In this document: in pieces, positions 46,974-55,477 of the stretch
Layout: each line of letters starts with the position of its first letter
Numbering within the stretch: position 1 is the stretch's first letter
Source: Curtobacterium sp. VKM Ac-1376
GTDB taxonomy: Bacteria > Actinomycetota > Actinomycetes > Actinomycetales > Microbacteriaceae
Length of the DNA: 64,000 nucleotides
Direction of reading: 5' to 3'
Assembly: GCF_015351025.1 (NCBI RefSeq)
Contig: NZ_JADKRV010000009.1
Span: 1-64,000, forward strand
The notes under the pieces: generated by a model
Database searches by the model: none
What the model saw: only the letters and a program-made list of their open reading frames with translations
What the model was told of the DNA's origin: nothing
Translations under genes and position numbers: made by a program

Positions 46974-47698
46974 GATGGATTTCCTTCCGGGAATGGGTTG
47001 CGGGCTCGCTCGCGCGACCCCTGGCGTTGTCGGGCCGACCTGTCGGCGGTGCCCTTCGGCACCGCCGCACGCTGCAGCACGGCGAACACGATCTCGAACG
47101 CGATCGCGAGCGCGATCACGAGGATGGAGGCGCCGAGCATCTCGGCGTAGTCCTGGGTCTTCAGCCCGAGGAAGAAGTAGCCGCCGAGCCCACCCGCACC
47201 GACGTAGGCGGCGAGCGTCGCCGTGGCGACGACCTGCAGCACCGCGGCACGGAGCCCGCCGATCAAGAGCGGCAGGCCGAGCGGGATCTCGACCTTCCAG
47301 AGGATCTGCCACCCGGTCATGCCCTGCGCCTTGGCGGCGTCGACCGTCACGGGTTCGACTGACTCGATACCGGAGTAGGCCCCCGCCAGGACCGACGGGA
47401 TCGCGAGCACGACGAGCGCCAGGAGCGGTGCCTGCAGGCCGATGCCGAGCAGGAGCCCGAACAGCGAGAGCACACCGAGCGTCGGCAGCGCCCGGACCCC
47501 ACCGGACACCGCGATCGAGAAGCCGCGCGCGCGGCGCGTGTGGCCGATCGTGTAGCCGACCGGCACCGCGATCACCGAGGCGATGAGCACCGCGAGCAGC
47601 GTGATCCACACGTGCTCCCAAACGCGCTCGGGGATGGCGTCGTACCCGGTGTAGTTGGCGGGGTCGAACACCCAGCCGAAGGCCTGTCCGATGATCAC
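46970..47698 (-). CDS. Osmoprotectant ABC transporter permease (second)
   Basis: A 242-aa binding-protein-dependent permease with about six membrane segments. The EAA-type loop is seen around VDAAKAQGMTGWQILWKVEIPLGLPLLIGGLRAAVLQVVAT. It starts with GTG overlapping the upstream permease stop (GTGA). With the first permease it forms the heterodimeric channel of an OpuC-type importer. The C-terminus carries a basic tail of about 25 residues. Confidence 0.92.
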   Translation of the reverse strand: MIIGQAFGWVFDPANYTGYDAIPERVWEHVWITLLAVLIASVIAVPVGYTIGHTRRARGFSIAVSGGVRALPTLGVLSLFGLLLGIGLQAPLLALVVLAIPSVLAGAYSGIESVEPVTVDAAKAQGMTGWQILWKVEIPLGLPLLIGGLRAAVLQVVATATLAAYVGAGGLGGYFFLGLKTQDYAEMLGASILVIALAIAFEIVFAVLQRAAVPKGTADRSARQRQGSRERARNPFPEGNPS

Positions 47699-48411
47699 GA
47701 GGAGACCTCCGCTGCTCGCAGGACGCGCCGGGCCTGCCGTCGCGACACCGAGTCCGTGCGGGCCCAGGGCATCACGAGGCGGCCGAGCAGGACCAGGAGC
47801 CCGTCGATCGTGAACGCGAGCACGAGCACCATGACGATGCCGGAGAGGATCTCTTCGTAGATGCCACGACCGAGGCCGTCGGTGAACAGCGATCCGAGGC
47901 TCTGGATGCCGAGGACCGCACCGACGGTGGTCAGCGAGATGGTGGACACCGAGACCACGCGCAGCCCGGCCAGCAGGACCGGACCGGCGAGCGGGAGTTC
48001 CACGCGGAAGAACCGCTGGGCGGACGAGTACCCCATCGCGGTCGACGACGACTTGGTCGCTTCGTCCACCGAGGTGAGCCCGTCCACCGTGGACCGGACC
48101 ATCAGCGCGAGGCCGTAGAGCGTCAGACCGATGATCACGTTGACCGGGCTCTGCAGGTCGGTGCCGATGATGCTCGGCAGCGCGACGAAGAGCGCGAGCG
48201 ACGGGATCGCGTAGAGCAGGCCGGCGAGGGTCACGATGCCGCTACCGACACCCGATGCGAGCCGGGACCCCCCCGGGCGTTGCAGCCGGACGACGACCCA
48301 GCCGATCGGGATCGACAGCAGGAAGGAGATGATGATCGGCGGGATCGCGACCACCAGGTGCGAGACCGTGTCGTCCCCGATCGTGTCGAGGTTCGACAGG
48401 ATCCACTTCAC
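47695..48411 (-). CDS. Osmoprotectant ABC transporter permease (first)
   Basis: A 238-aa permease paralogous to the next gene. It has five or six membrane segments and the coupling loop VDEATKSSSTAMGYSSAQRFFRVELPLAGPVLLAGLRVVSVSTISLTTV. It overlaps the ATPase stop by 4 bp. Confidence 0.92.
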   Translation of the reverse strand: MKWILSNLDTIGDDTVSHLVVAIPPIIISFLLSIPIGWVVVRLQRPGGSRLASGVGSGIVTLAGLLYAIPSLALFVALPSIIGTDLQSPVNVIIGLTLYGLALMVRSTVDGLTSVDEATKSSSTAMGYSSAQRFFRVELPLAGPVLLAGLRVVSVSTISLTTVGAVLGIQSLGSLFTDGLGRGIYEEILSGIVMVLVLAFTIDGLLVLLGRLVMPWARTDSVSRRQARRVLRAAEVSS

Positions 48412-49334
48412 CGGATGCCCCCACCCTGCGCCGGAGCACCCGGGGCGCCGTGCGGCACTCCGGCCTCTGCTGCACCGAGACGGGGCTGCGGAACCGCGGC
48501 CGCGGCGTCGACCACCTGCGCCGGGCCCGTCAGGACGCCGGCCGCCCGGCCCTCACCGTCGACCACGACGGGGCCGGCGGGGGTCTGCTCGACCCGGAGG
48601 GCACGGCGACCGCGAGCGGCGCCGATGAAGTTCGCGACGAAGTCGTCGGCGGGCTCCGCCAGGATCTGTGCCGGCGTCCCCTGCTGGGCGACCTCGCCGC
48701 CCTTCTTCAGGATGACCACCTGGTCGCCGAGCTTGAACGCCTCGTCGATGTCGTGCGTCACGAACACGACGGTCTTGCCGAGCTCACGCTGCAGTCTGAT
48801 GAGCTCGTCCTGCAGGTCGCTCCGGACGAGCGGGTCGACGGCGCCGAACGGCTCGTCCATGAGCAGGATGTTCGGGTCGACCGCCAGCCCGCGGGCGACA
48901 CCGACGCGTTGCTGCTGACCACCCGAGAGCTGGGAGGGGTACCGGTCGGCGAAGGCCCGGTCGAGCCCGACGGTGTCCATGAGCTCGAGCGCACGCTTGC
49001 GGGCGTCAGCCCGGGAGACCCCGGTGAGCAGCGGCACGGTCGCGATGTTGTCCACGACCTTGCGGTGCGGGAGCAGGCCGGAGTTCTGCATGACGTAGCC
49101 GATGCGACGACGGAGCTCGACGGGGTTGACCCCGGCGACGTCCGACCCGTCGATCTCCACCGCGCCGGAGGTGGGGTCCACCATGCGGTTGATCATGCGG
49201 AGCAGCGTGGTCTTGCCACAGCCGCTGGAGCCGACGAAGACGGTGGTGGTCCGGGACGGGATGACCAGATCGAACTGCTCGACGGCGGTCGTGCCGTCCG
49301 GGTAGGTCTTGCGCACCGAGCGGAACTCGATCAT
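48408..49334 (-). CDS. Osmoprotectant ABC transporter ATP-binding protein
   Basis: A 308-aa ATPase of the OpuCA/ProV group. Walker A is GSSGCGKTT, the Q-loop is VMQNSGLLPHRKV, the signature is LSGGQQQRVGVARGL, Walker B is ILLMDEPFGAVDPLVR and the H-loop is VTHDIDEA. After residue 230 only a short remnant of the regulatory CBS region remains (VVVDGEGRAAGVLTG), followed by a low-complexity Ala/Pro/Gly tail. The usual ionic-strength-sensing CBS pair therefore looks degenerate. It is first gene of the four-gene operon; AGAAGGG precedes the ATG. Confidence 0.94.
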   Translation of the reverse strand: MIEFRSVRKTYPDGTTAVEQFDLVIPSRTTTVFVGSSGCGKTTLLRMINRMVDPTSGAVEIDGSDVAGVNPVELRRRIGYVMQNSGLLPHRKVVDNIATVPLLTGVSRADARKRALELMDTVGLDRAFADRYPSQLSGGQQQRVGVARGLAVDPNILLMDEPFGAVDPLVRSDLQDELIRLQRELGKTVVFVTHDIDEAFKLGDQVVILKKGGEVAQQGTPAQILAEPADDFVANFIGAARGRRALRVEQTPAGPVVVDGEGRAAGVLTGPAQVVDAAAAVPQPRLGAAEAGVPHGAPGAPAQGGGIR

Positions 49335-49372
49335 GGGTGCCCTTCTGTTCGGAGGTAGCCCGACTCCGGATG

Positions 49373-49378
49373 AGAGTA
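49373..49378 (-). promoter_or_regulatory. Possible -10 of the osmoprotectant operon
   Basis: TACTCT on the minus strand, 38 nt before the ATPase ATG, leaving room for a true ribosome-binding site. Confidence 0.3.
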
Positions 49379-49485
49379 CCCGGGGGCACCGACATCGGTT
49401 CGGTGTGACGATGCGTGACGGCCCCGCGGCGGGAGCCGACGCCGGTGGACGTGCACCGCGTTCGACGCGACCGGCTGGGACGACG

Positions 49486-49518
49486 ACGCCCGCGCCTCCT
49501 GTTCGGAGACGCGGGCGT
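49486..49518 (-). terminator. Hairpin after the TetR gene
   Basis: ACGCCCGCG and CGCGGGCGT arms around a 15-nt loop, 32 bp past the TetR stop. It separates the regulator from the osmoprotectant operon. Confidence 0.6.
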
Positions 49519-49550
49519 GATCGGATCGGTCGCGCGGCGTGGCGCGCTGG

Positions 49551-50198
49551 TCAGGAGGCGGCGATCACCGATCCCAAGTGGGCGCGGTTCATCGTGCGGT
49601 ACTCCTCGATGAGCGCGACGTCGGGGTGCTCACGGTCGCGGTGCGCGCGTGCCAGCACGGCGTGCCCGGACTCGGCGAGCACCACCCAGGCCCGGGTGAT
49701 GCGCTCGTTGTCCGGAAGACCGAAGCGGTCGCGCATGATCTGACCGACGGCGGCGCCGAGCGCCCCCATGCGGTCCTCGGCGTCCCCGGTACCGGTGTCG
49801 GCGGGGTCACCGAAGCGGATCGCGCGGAAGCCCGGCTCGGTGCGGTACATCTCGGCGGTCATGTCGATGAGCGCGTCGTTGGCGTCCTGCCAGGTCTCGG
49901 CGCCACTGGCGTCGAGCGCCTCGACGAAGCGGGCCGCGAGCCGCTGGGTGCAGCGGATGGCGAGTGCCTCGACGACGGCGATGCGATCCGGGAAGTACCG
50001 GTAGACGGTGCCGATGGACGCCCCCGCCCGTTCGGCGACCATGGCGGTCGTGAGCCGTTCGAACCCGATCTCGTCGATGACCGCGGCAGCGGCGTCGAGG
50101 AGGCCGGCGAGGCGCGCCGAACTGCGGGCTTGGACCGGCTCGTTCCTGAGCAGTGATGATCCCCCCGGCAGAGCGTTCGTTACCTCGGTGACGAGCAC
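49551..50198 (-). CDS. TetR-family transcriptional regulator
   Basis: A 215-aa TetR regulator. The N-terminal helix-turn-helix is clear: RLAGLLDAAAAVIDEIGFERLTTAMVAERAGASIGTVYRYFPDRIAVVEAL, about residues 28-78. An all-helical ligand domain follows. The start is GTG at 50198 with AGGAGA 4 nt ahead, giving MLVTEVTN; a longer frame exists but lacks a ribosome site. It lies upstream of the osmoprotectant operon and divergent from an App1-type gene; either could be its target. Ligand unknown. Confidence 0.9.
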   Translation of the reverse strand: MLVTEVTNALPGGSSLLRNEPVQARSSARLAGLLDAAAAVIDEIGFERLTTAMVAERAGASIGTVYRYFPDRIAVVEALAIRCTQRLAARFVEALDASGAETWQDANDALIDMTAEMYRTEPGFRAIRFGDPADTGTGDAEDRMGALGAAVGQIMRDRFGLPDNERITRAWVVLAESGHAVLARAHRDREHPDVALIEEYRTMNRAHLGSVIAAS

Positions 50199-50323
50199 GT
50201 GTTCTCCTCTTGCGCTCCAGCGCGGTTGGTTGGTGTGACGGGGACAACTTTCGCAGAGACCACCTGGAACATGGCTGCGACTCACCAGGTCCGTCGACGC
50301 GTGGACTTCCGAGGCGTCCGTGG

Positions 50324-50329
50324 GATGAT
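50324..50329 (+). promoter_or_regulatory. -10 hexamer of the App1-like gene (leaderless)
   Basis: GATGAT, 6 nt before ATG at 50336. An imperfect dyad ACCTGG-N17-CCAGGT (50262-50290 region) lies further upstream. Confidence 0.4.
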
Positions 50330-50335
50330 GGCGCC

Positions 50336-51400
50336 ATGCCCGACCCGACGCCCCACGAGCCGTCGTTGGCCGAGCCGCTCCTGCACCGCGCGGCCCGCAT
50401 CGAGGACGCCGTCCAGGAGTTCCGCGAGCAGCGTGCGCGTCGTCACGGCCTGGTCCCCACGGTGGTCCCCTACACCGGCTACGGCGCGCCCGGGTGGGTG
50501 CGGATCCTCTGCCGCGTGCTGCTGACGCGCCGCGGCCTCGCCTCCGACGTGTCCTACGCCGGCGTCCGTGGCTGGAAGAGCTTCACGAGCGTCGCCGTCG
50601 ACCACGCCGAGGTCACCGTGACCGCCGGTGGCGTCTCGCACGTGGTCGAGACCGACCGCGGCGGCGTCGTCGACACGATCGTGCCGATCGACCTCGAGCC
50701 CGGCTGGCGCACCGTGCGACTGTCCGCCGGGGGCGGGCGTGACGTCGAGGCCGACGTGTTCGTGGTGCACCCGGACGCCCGGTTCGGGCTGCTGTCGGAC
50801 ATCGACGACACCGTGATGGTGACCTCGCTCCCCCGCCCCATGCTCGCGGCCTGGAACTCCTTCGTGCTCACCGAGCACGCCCGCCGACCCGTACCGGGCA
50901 TGTCCGTGCTGTACGAGCGGATCCTGGCGCAGCACCCCGGTTCGCCGACGGTGTACCTGTCCACCGGTGCATGGAACGTCGCCCCGACGCTGCAGCGCTT
51001 CCTGACGCGCAACATGTACCCGTCCGGCACGCTGCTGCTCACGGACTGGGGCCCCACCCACGACCGGTTCTTCCGCAGTGGACAGCTCCACAAGCAGGAG
51101 AACCTGCGGCGGCTGGCGAAGGACTTCCCGGACATCCGGTGGCTGCTCGTCGGCGACGACGGTCAGCACGACGAGAGCCTGTACGGCGACTTCTCGCGCG
51201 AGCACCCGGACAACGTCGCCGGGGTCGCGATCCGACAGCTCTCGACGAGCGAGGCCGTGCTGGCCGGTGGTCGGTCGCGCGCACAGGAGCGCTCGCGTGA
51301 CTCGTCGGCACCGTGGGTCTACGCGCCGGACGGCGCCGGACTGTGGAGCGAGCTCGCCCGGGTCGGCATCACCGAGGCCGACGCCTCCGACCCGGCCTGA
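50336..51400 (+). CDS. App1-family (DUF2183) phosphatase
   Basis: A 354-aa protein with the DUF2183/App1 catalytic domain. It has the HAD-type motif D155-I-D157-D158-T in GLLSDIDDTVMVTSL, then VYLSTGAWNVAPTLQRFL and IRWLLVGDDGQHDESLYGDF. In yeast App1 this domain is a Mg2+-dependent phosphatidate phosphatase; the bacterial substrate is unknown. The N-terminal 140 residues form the preceding beta-rich region typical of bacterial homologues. The frame is open upstream, but the hexamer spacing supports 50336. It is followed 65 bp later by a GH15 gene on the same strand. Confidence 0.88.
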   Translation: MPDPTPHEPSLAEPLLHRAARIEDAVQEFREQRARRHGLVPTVVPYTGYGAPGWVRILCRVLLTRRGLASDVSYAGVRGWKSFTSVAVDHAEVTVTAGGVSHVVETDRGGVVDTIVPIDLEPGWRTVRLSAGGGRDVEADVFVVHPDARFGLLSDIDDTVMVTSLPRPMLAAWNSFVLTEHARRPVPGMSVLYERILAQHPGSPTVYLSTGAWNVAPTLQRFLTRNMYPSGTLLLTDWGPTHDRFFRSGQLHKQENLRRLAKDFPDIRWLLVGDDGQHDESLYGDFSREHPDNVAGVAIRQLSTSEAVLAGGRSRAQERSRDSSAPWVYAPDGAGLWSELARVGITEADASDPA

Positions 51401-51465
51401 GCGGCTCTTCACACGGACGCAGCTCACGGGCCTCGATGCTCGGGCGCGGGGTGTTCGATCGGTCC

Positions 51466-53394
51466 ATGAGCACCGAGCAGCAGGACCCACCGGCACCCCG
51501 GGCGACGACGGCGACGGCGGCACCGCACAACCGCATCGAGGACCACGCCCTGATCGGCGACACCGGCACCGCCGCACTCGTCGGCCGTGACGGCACCATC
51601 GACTGGGCCTGTCTGCCCCGTTTCGACAGCCCGTCCGCGTTCGCGTCACTGCTCGGCACCGAGGACCACGGGCACTGGACGCTGCGGCCCGACGACGACG
51701 ACGCGACCGCGGAACGGAAGTACCACGGCGACACCCTCGTGCTCTCCACTGTCTGGACGACGCGCGACGGCGTGGTCGAGGTCACCGAGTTCATGCCGGT
51801 CGGGGCGCACCGGCCGTCGATCGTGCGACGGGCCCGCGGGCTGCGCGGCTCGGTCGAGATGCGGCAGACGCTCCGGATCCGGTTCGACTACGCCCGCGCC
51901 CTGCCCTGGATCCGGCAGATCGGCGACACCGACGAACCCTCCCTGCTGGCGACGGCCGGGCCGGGGTCTGTGATCGTCCGCGGGCCGCAGTTCCGGGCTG
52001 ACGGTCACCGACACACCGCGGTCACCACGGTCCGCGACGGCGACGTCCTGGACACCGTCCTCACCTGGTACCCGTCGCACCGGGAACCGCCGGTGCCGCT
52101 CGACGTCGACGCCGCCCTCGCGCAGACCGTCTCCTGGTGGACGGACTGGACCGCACCCGCCCGGACCGAGGGCCGCTACGCCGCGGCCACGCGGCGCTCG
52201 CTCGTGTTCCTCCGTGCGATGACGCACGGCGAGACGGGCGGCGTGGTGGCCGCCGCGACGACCAGTCTGCCCGAGGACCCGGGCGGGGAGCGCAACTGGG
52301 ACTACCGCTACGTGTGGCTCCGTGACGCGTCCCTCGCGCTCGCCTCGCTCATCGCGCACGGCTACGGGGACGAGGCCACCCACTGGCGGGGTTGGCTGCT
52401 GCGAGCCATCGCCGGTGACCCGGCCGAGGTGCAGATCATGTACGGCATCGCCGGGGAGCGCGAACTGCCCGAGCGCGAGCTGCCCGAGCTGCCGGGCTAC
52501 CTCGGCTCCACCCCGGTCCGGGTCGGCAACGGCGCCTCGACCCAGTACCAGGGCGACGTCTTCGGCGAGGTCCTGTCCGCGCTGCACGATGCCCGGGAGC
52601 TCGGGGTCGAGGAGAACGCCGACTCGTGGGCGCTCCAGCGTGCCCTGCTCGGCTACGTCGAGGAGCACTGGCAGGAGCCGGACAACGGCATCTGGGAGAT
52701 GCGCGGACCACGACGGCGGTTCACGCACTCCCGGGCGATGATCTGGGCGGCGTTCGACCGCGGCGTGGCCGCCGCCGAGGAGTTCGGGCTCGAGGGGCCC
52801 GTCGACCGCTGGCGGACCCTGCGCGACACCGTGCGGGCCGAGATCGAGGAACACGGGTGGAACGCGGAGCGCGGCGCATTCCGGCAGCACTACGACACCG
52901 ACGAGGTCGACGCGAGCCTGCTCGTGCTGCCACAGGTCGGCTTCCTCCACGCCGACGACCCGCGGATGACCGGGACGGTCCGCGCCATCGAGGAGGACCT
53001 GCGTGTCGGCAGCGACGGCCTCGTGCTCCGCTACCGCACCACCGCCGGCTTCGACGGGCTCTCCGGTGCGGAGCACCCGTTCCTGGCGTGCTCGTTCTGG
53101 CTCGTCGAGCAGTACGCCGGCTCTGGGCGGATCACGGACGCCGAGCGCCTGATGGACGTGCTCGTCGGGTACGCGAACGACGTCGGCATGCTGTCCGAGG
53201 AGATCGACGTCACCACCGGACACCACATCGGCAACACCCCGCAGGTGCTGTCACACCTGACGCTCGTGTCGGCGGCGGACGCCATCGAGCGTGCCCGGGG
53301 CGCGCGGGTCGGACACCGCACGCGGGTGCCCGTCCACGACGGCGGCACTCGATCGTGGACCGGCGAGGGCGAGCGAGCCGGGTTCCCCGCCTGA
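51466..53394 (+). CDS. Glycoside hydrolase family 15 protein (glucoamylase/trehalase-like)
   Basis: A 642-aa protein of the bacterial GH15 type. The N-terminal beta-sandwich domain has IEDHALIGDTGTAALVGRDGTIDWACLPRFDSPSAFASLLG. The (alpha/alpha)6 barrel begins with LPEDPGGERNWDYRYVWLRDASLAL. Active-site segments include NGIWEMRGPRRRFTHSRAMIWAAFDRG and a C-terminal HPFLACSFWLVEQYA. In mycobacteria close relatives are trehalases, and others are glucoamylases; the substrate here is undecided. No signal peptide, so cytoplasmic. Confidence 0.92.
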   Translation: MSTEQQDPPAPRATTATAAPHNRIEDHALIGDTGTAALVGRDGTIDWACLPRFDSPSAFASLLGTEDHGHWTLRPDDDDATAERKYHGDTLVLSTVWTTRDGVVEVTEFMPVGAHRPSIVRRARGLRGSVEMRQTLRIRFDYARALPWIRQIGDTDEPSLLATAGPGSVIVRGPQFRADGHRHTAVTTVRDGDVLDTVLTWYPSHREPPVPLDVDAALAQTVSWWTDWTAPARTEGRYAAATRRSLVFLRAMTHGETGGVVAAATTSLPEDPGGERNWDYRYVWLRDASLALASLIAHGYGDEATHWRGWLLRAIAGDPAEVQIMYGIAGERELPERELPELPGYLGSTPVRVGNGASTQYQGDVFGEVLSALHDARELGVEENADSWALQRALLGYVEEHWQEPDNGIWEMRGPRRRFTHSRAMIWAAFDRGVAAAEEFGLEGPVDRWRTLRDTVRAEIEEHGWNAERGAFRQHYDTDEVDASLLVLPQVGFLHADDPRMTGTVRAIEEDLRVGSDGLVLRYRTTAGFDGLSGAEHPFLACSFWLVEQYAGSGRITDAERLMDVLVGYANDVGMLSEEIDVTTGHHIGNTPQVLSHLTLVSAADAIERARGARVGHRTRVPVHDGGTRSWTGEGERAGFPA

Positions 53395-53446
53395 CACGCC
53401 CGCGACGAGACGCCGGCGTCTTGCGACGCTCTGCAAGCCCGCACAC

Positions 53447-53494
53447 GACGGACGGGAGGCCCGGTGCCAGCTGGCACCGGGCCTCCCGTCCGTC
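53447..53494. terminator. 48-bp perfect palindrome between GH15 and zwf genes
   Basis: Two 24-base perfectly complementary halves with no loop (core GGGAGGCCCGGTGCCAG). It sits between convergent genes, 52 bp after one stop and 29 bp after the other: a bidirectional terminator. The same core is found at 13764-13801. The adjacent 53408-53421 holds a second, 14-bp palindrome AGACGCCGGCGTCT. Confidence 0.75.
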
Positions 53495-53523
53495 AGATGC
53501 AGCGCATCAGGACACGGCGTCCG

Positions 53524-54897
53524 TCAGGACGACGACTCCCAGTCCGCCGGGCCGCGCGAACCGGCGCGGTACTCCTCGAGCGGGACCTCGTCGGCCTTCC
53601 ACGCGGCCACGACCGGCTCCACGATCTCCCAGCAGCGCTCGGCCACGTCGCCGCGGATCGAGAGGAGCGGGTCGTCGTGGAAGATGCCGTTCAGGACCTC
53701 GCCGTACGGGGTCAGCTCGCCGTCGCTGAAGGACGACGACAGCGTGACCTGGCCCATCTCGAACGGGTTGCCGCCACCGTTGGCCGACACCGACAGCTCG
53801 ATCTCGTCCGGGTTCAGGACGATGCGGAGCGTGTCGGTCTTCGGACGACCGGTCAGACCGGAGGGCAGCCGCGTGACCGGCTTGAAGGTGATCAGGACCT
53901 CTTTCCGGCTGGTGCCGAGCGCCTTGCCGGAGCGCAGCGTGAACGGGACGCCGGCCCAACGAGCGGTGTCGACCTCGACCGAGATCTCGGCCAGGGTCTC
54001 CGTCTTGCGCGACGGGTCCACGCCGTCCTCGTCCTGGTACGACGGCAGCTCCTTGCCGTCGATCGTGCCCGCGGTGTAGACGGCGCGGCGCGAAGCGATC
54101 GTGGCGTCGTCGCCCTTCAGGCGGGTGGAACGCAGGACACGGGCGAGCGACGAGCGGAACTCCACCGCGTCGATCGCGGCCGGGGCGTCCATCGTGACCA
54201 GAGCGAGGATCTGCAGCAGGTGCGACTGGATCATGTCGACCATCGCGCCGGCCTCGTCGTAGTACTGAGCGCGGTTCTCGAGACCGAGGGTCTCGTCGTA
54301 GAAGATGTCGACCTTCTCGATGTTGTCGGCGTTCCAGATGGGCTCGAACAGGCGGTTCGCGAAGCGCAGACCGATGATGTTCAGCACCGTCGTGCGGCCG
54401 AGGAAGTGGTCGGTGCGGTGCACGCGATCCTCGGGGACGAGCTTCAGGACCGTCTCGTTGAGCGCCTGGGCGCTCGCCACGTCGGTGCCGAAGGGCTTCT
54501 CGAAGGCCAGCGTCGTGCCCTCGGGGAGTTCGACGTGCTGCAGCGCCTCGCAGATGTCGGAGGCGATCTGCGGCGGGAGCGCGAAGTACAGGATCGGCTC
54601 GTACTCGGCCGCTGCGAGGAGCGCCTCGAGGTGCTTCGGGTCGGTCGGGTCGCCCTGGATGAACTGCGTCGACTCGATGGTCGCGTCGACCTCCGGCCCC
54701 TTGACGTCCTGCGACGCGAAGGACTGCGTGACGATGTCCTTCCACTTCTCGGGGCTGCGCTCGCTGCGGCCCGTGCCGATCAGCTGCACGGGAACGGCTC
54801 GGCCGCTCTGCAGGAAGGTGCCGAGGCCCGGCAGGAGCAGGCGGGAGGCGAGGTCGCCCGTCGCGCCGAAGATGATGAGGGTGCGCTTGTCGGTCAC
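53524..54897 (-). CDS. zwf: Glucose-6-phosphate dehydrogenase family protein
   Basis: First enzyme of the oxidative pentose-phosphate pathway. The 457-aa protein has the NADP fingerprint GATGDLASR at residues 11-19, EKPFG at 133-137, the substrate motif RTDHFLGR at 161-168, and the late LRSGKALG segment. The usual signature is RIDHYLGK, so the conserved lysine is arginine here. The protein is also about 50 residues shorter than typical Zwf. It stands alone, away from tkt, tal and opcA. It may be a divergent paralogue; enzyme activity is likely but not certain. GTG start at 54897 with AAAGGAG upstream. Confidence 0.86.
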   Translation of the reverse strand: MTDKRTLIIFGATGDLASRLLLPGLGTFLQSGRAVPVQLIGTGRSERSPEKWKDIVTQSFASQDVKGPEVDATIESTQFIQGDPTDPKHLEALLAAAEYEPILYFALPPQIASDICEALQHVELPEGTTLAFEKPFGTDVASAQALNETVLKLVPEDRVHRTDHFLGRTTVLNIIGLRFANRLFEPIWNADNIEKVDIFYDETLGLENRAQYYDEAGAMVDMIQSHLLQILALVTMDAPAAIDAVEFRSSLARVLRSTRLKGDDATIASRRAVYTAGTIDGKELPSYQDEDGVDPSRKTETLAEISVEVDTARWAGVPFTLRSGKALGTSRKEVLITFKPVTRLPSGLTGRPKTDTLRIVLNPDEIELSVSANGGGNPFEMGQVTLSSSFSDGELTPYGEVLNGIFHDDPLLSIRGDVAERCWEIVEPVVAAWKADEVPLEEYRAGSRGPADWESSS

Positions 54898-54997
54898 CTG
54901 AGGTGACTCCTTTCGCTGTGGTGGGAGGTCCGCTCCAGTCAAGTCGCGGGCGGGCCCGTTTGTTCCGGATCGGGACCGGAGTTTCGTCACCTGGACG

Positions 54998-55034
54998 CAC
55001 TTCGGGCGGCACCGTTCTGGTGCCGCCCGAAGTG
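54998..55034 (-). terminator. Terminator of the cta operon
   Basis: Perfect 16-bp arms around loop GTTCT, 22 bp after the ctaF stop. The ACC-GTTCT-GGT top is identical to that of the erpA terminator at 58362-58404. Confidence 0.75.
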
Positions 55035-55056
55035 TCCGGTGCGCTGCAGCGCCGGG

Positions 55057-55473
55057 TCAGTGCCCGAAGTTGCCGCGGTAGTACTCGTAGACCCAGCCGA
55101 CCAGGGTGATCGCCACGAGGACGAGTCCGATCGGGACGATCCACAGGCCAGCGGCGACGCCGAGGAAGCAGACGCCGACCGCGGCGGCCAGCAGGATGGG
55201 CCACCACGACCACGGGCTGAAGTGCCCGAGCTCGGCGTCGCCGTCCTCGATGTTGGCGTCGGGGCGGTCCTCGGGCAGCACGCCGCCCTGGGAGGACATG
55301 ACCTTGCCGAGGTAGAAGGCGATGAACGCCGACATCAGCCCGGTGAGGCCGATGGCCACCGTGCCGACCCACTCGGGCTCGCCGTAGTAGATCATCGCCC
55401 ACGTGGTGTACGCGGCGTCAGCGAGGACGAAGAATCCGAAGAGGATCCAGAACAGGTTGGTGTTCGCGCGCAT
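55057..55473 (-). CDS. ctaF: Cytochrome c oxidase subunit IV (actinobacterial CtaF)
   Basis: A 138-aa membrane subunit specific to actinobacterial aa3 oxidases. It has four hydrophobic segments (about residues 5-25, 33-53, 85-106 and 108-128), with the conserved FSPWSWWPILLAAAVGVCFLG block. It starts 4 bp after ctaD. It is an accessory subunit of the bc1-aa3 supercomplex. Confidence 0.93.
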   Translation of the reverse strand: MRANTNLFWILFGFFVLADAAYTTWAMIYYGEPEWVGTVAIGLTGLMSAFIAFYLGKVMSSQGGVLPEDRPDANIEDGDAELGHFSPWSWWPILLAAAVGVCFLGVAAGLWIVPIGLVLVAITLVGWVYEYYRGNFGH

Positions 55474-55477
55474 GGCC

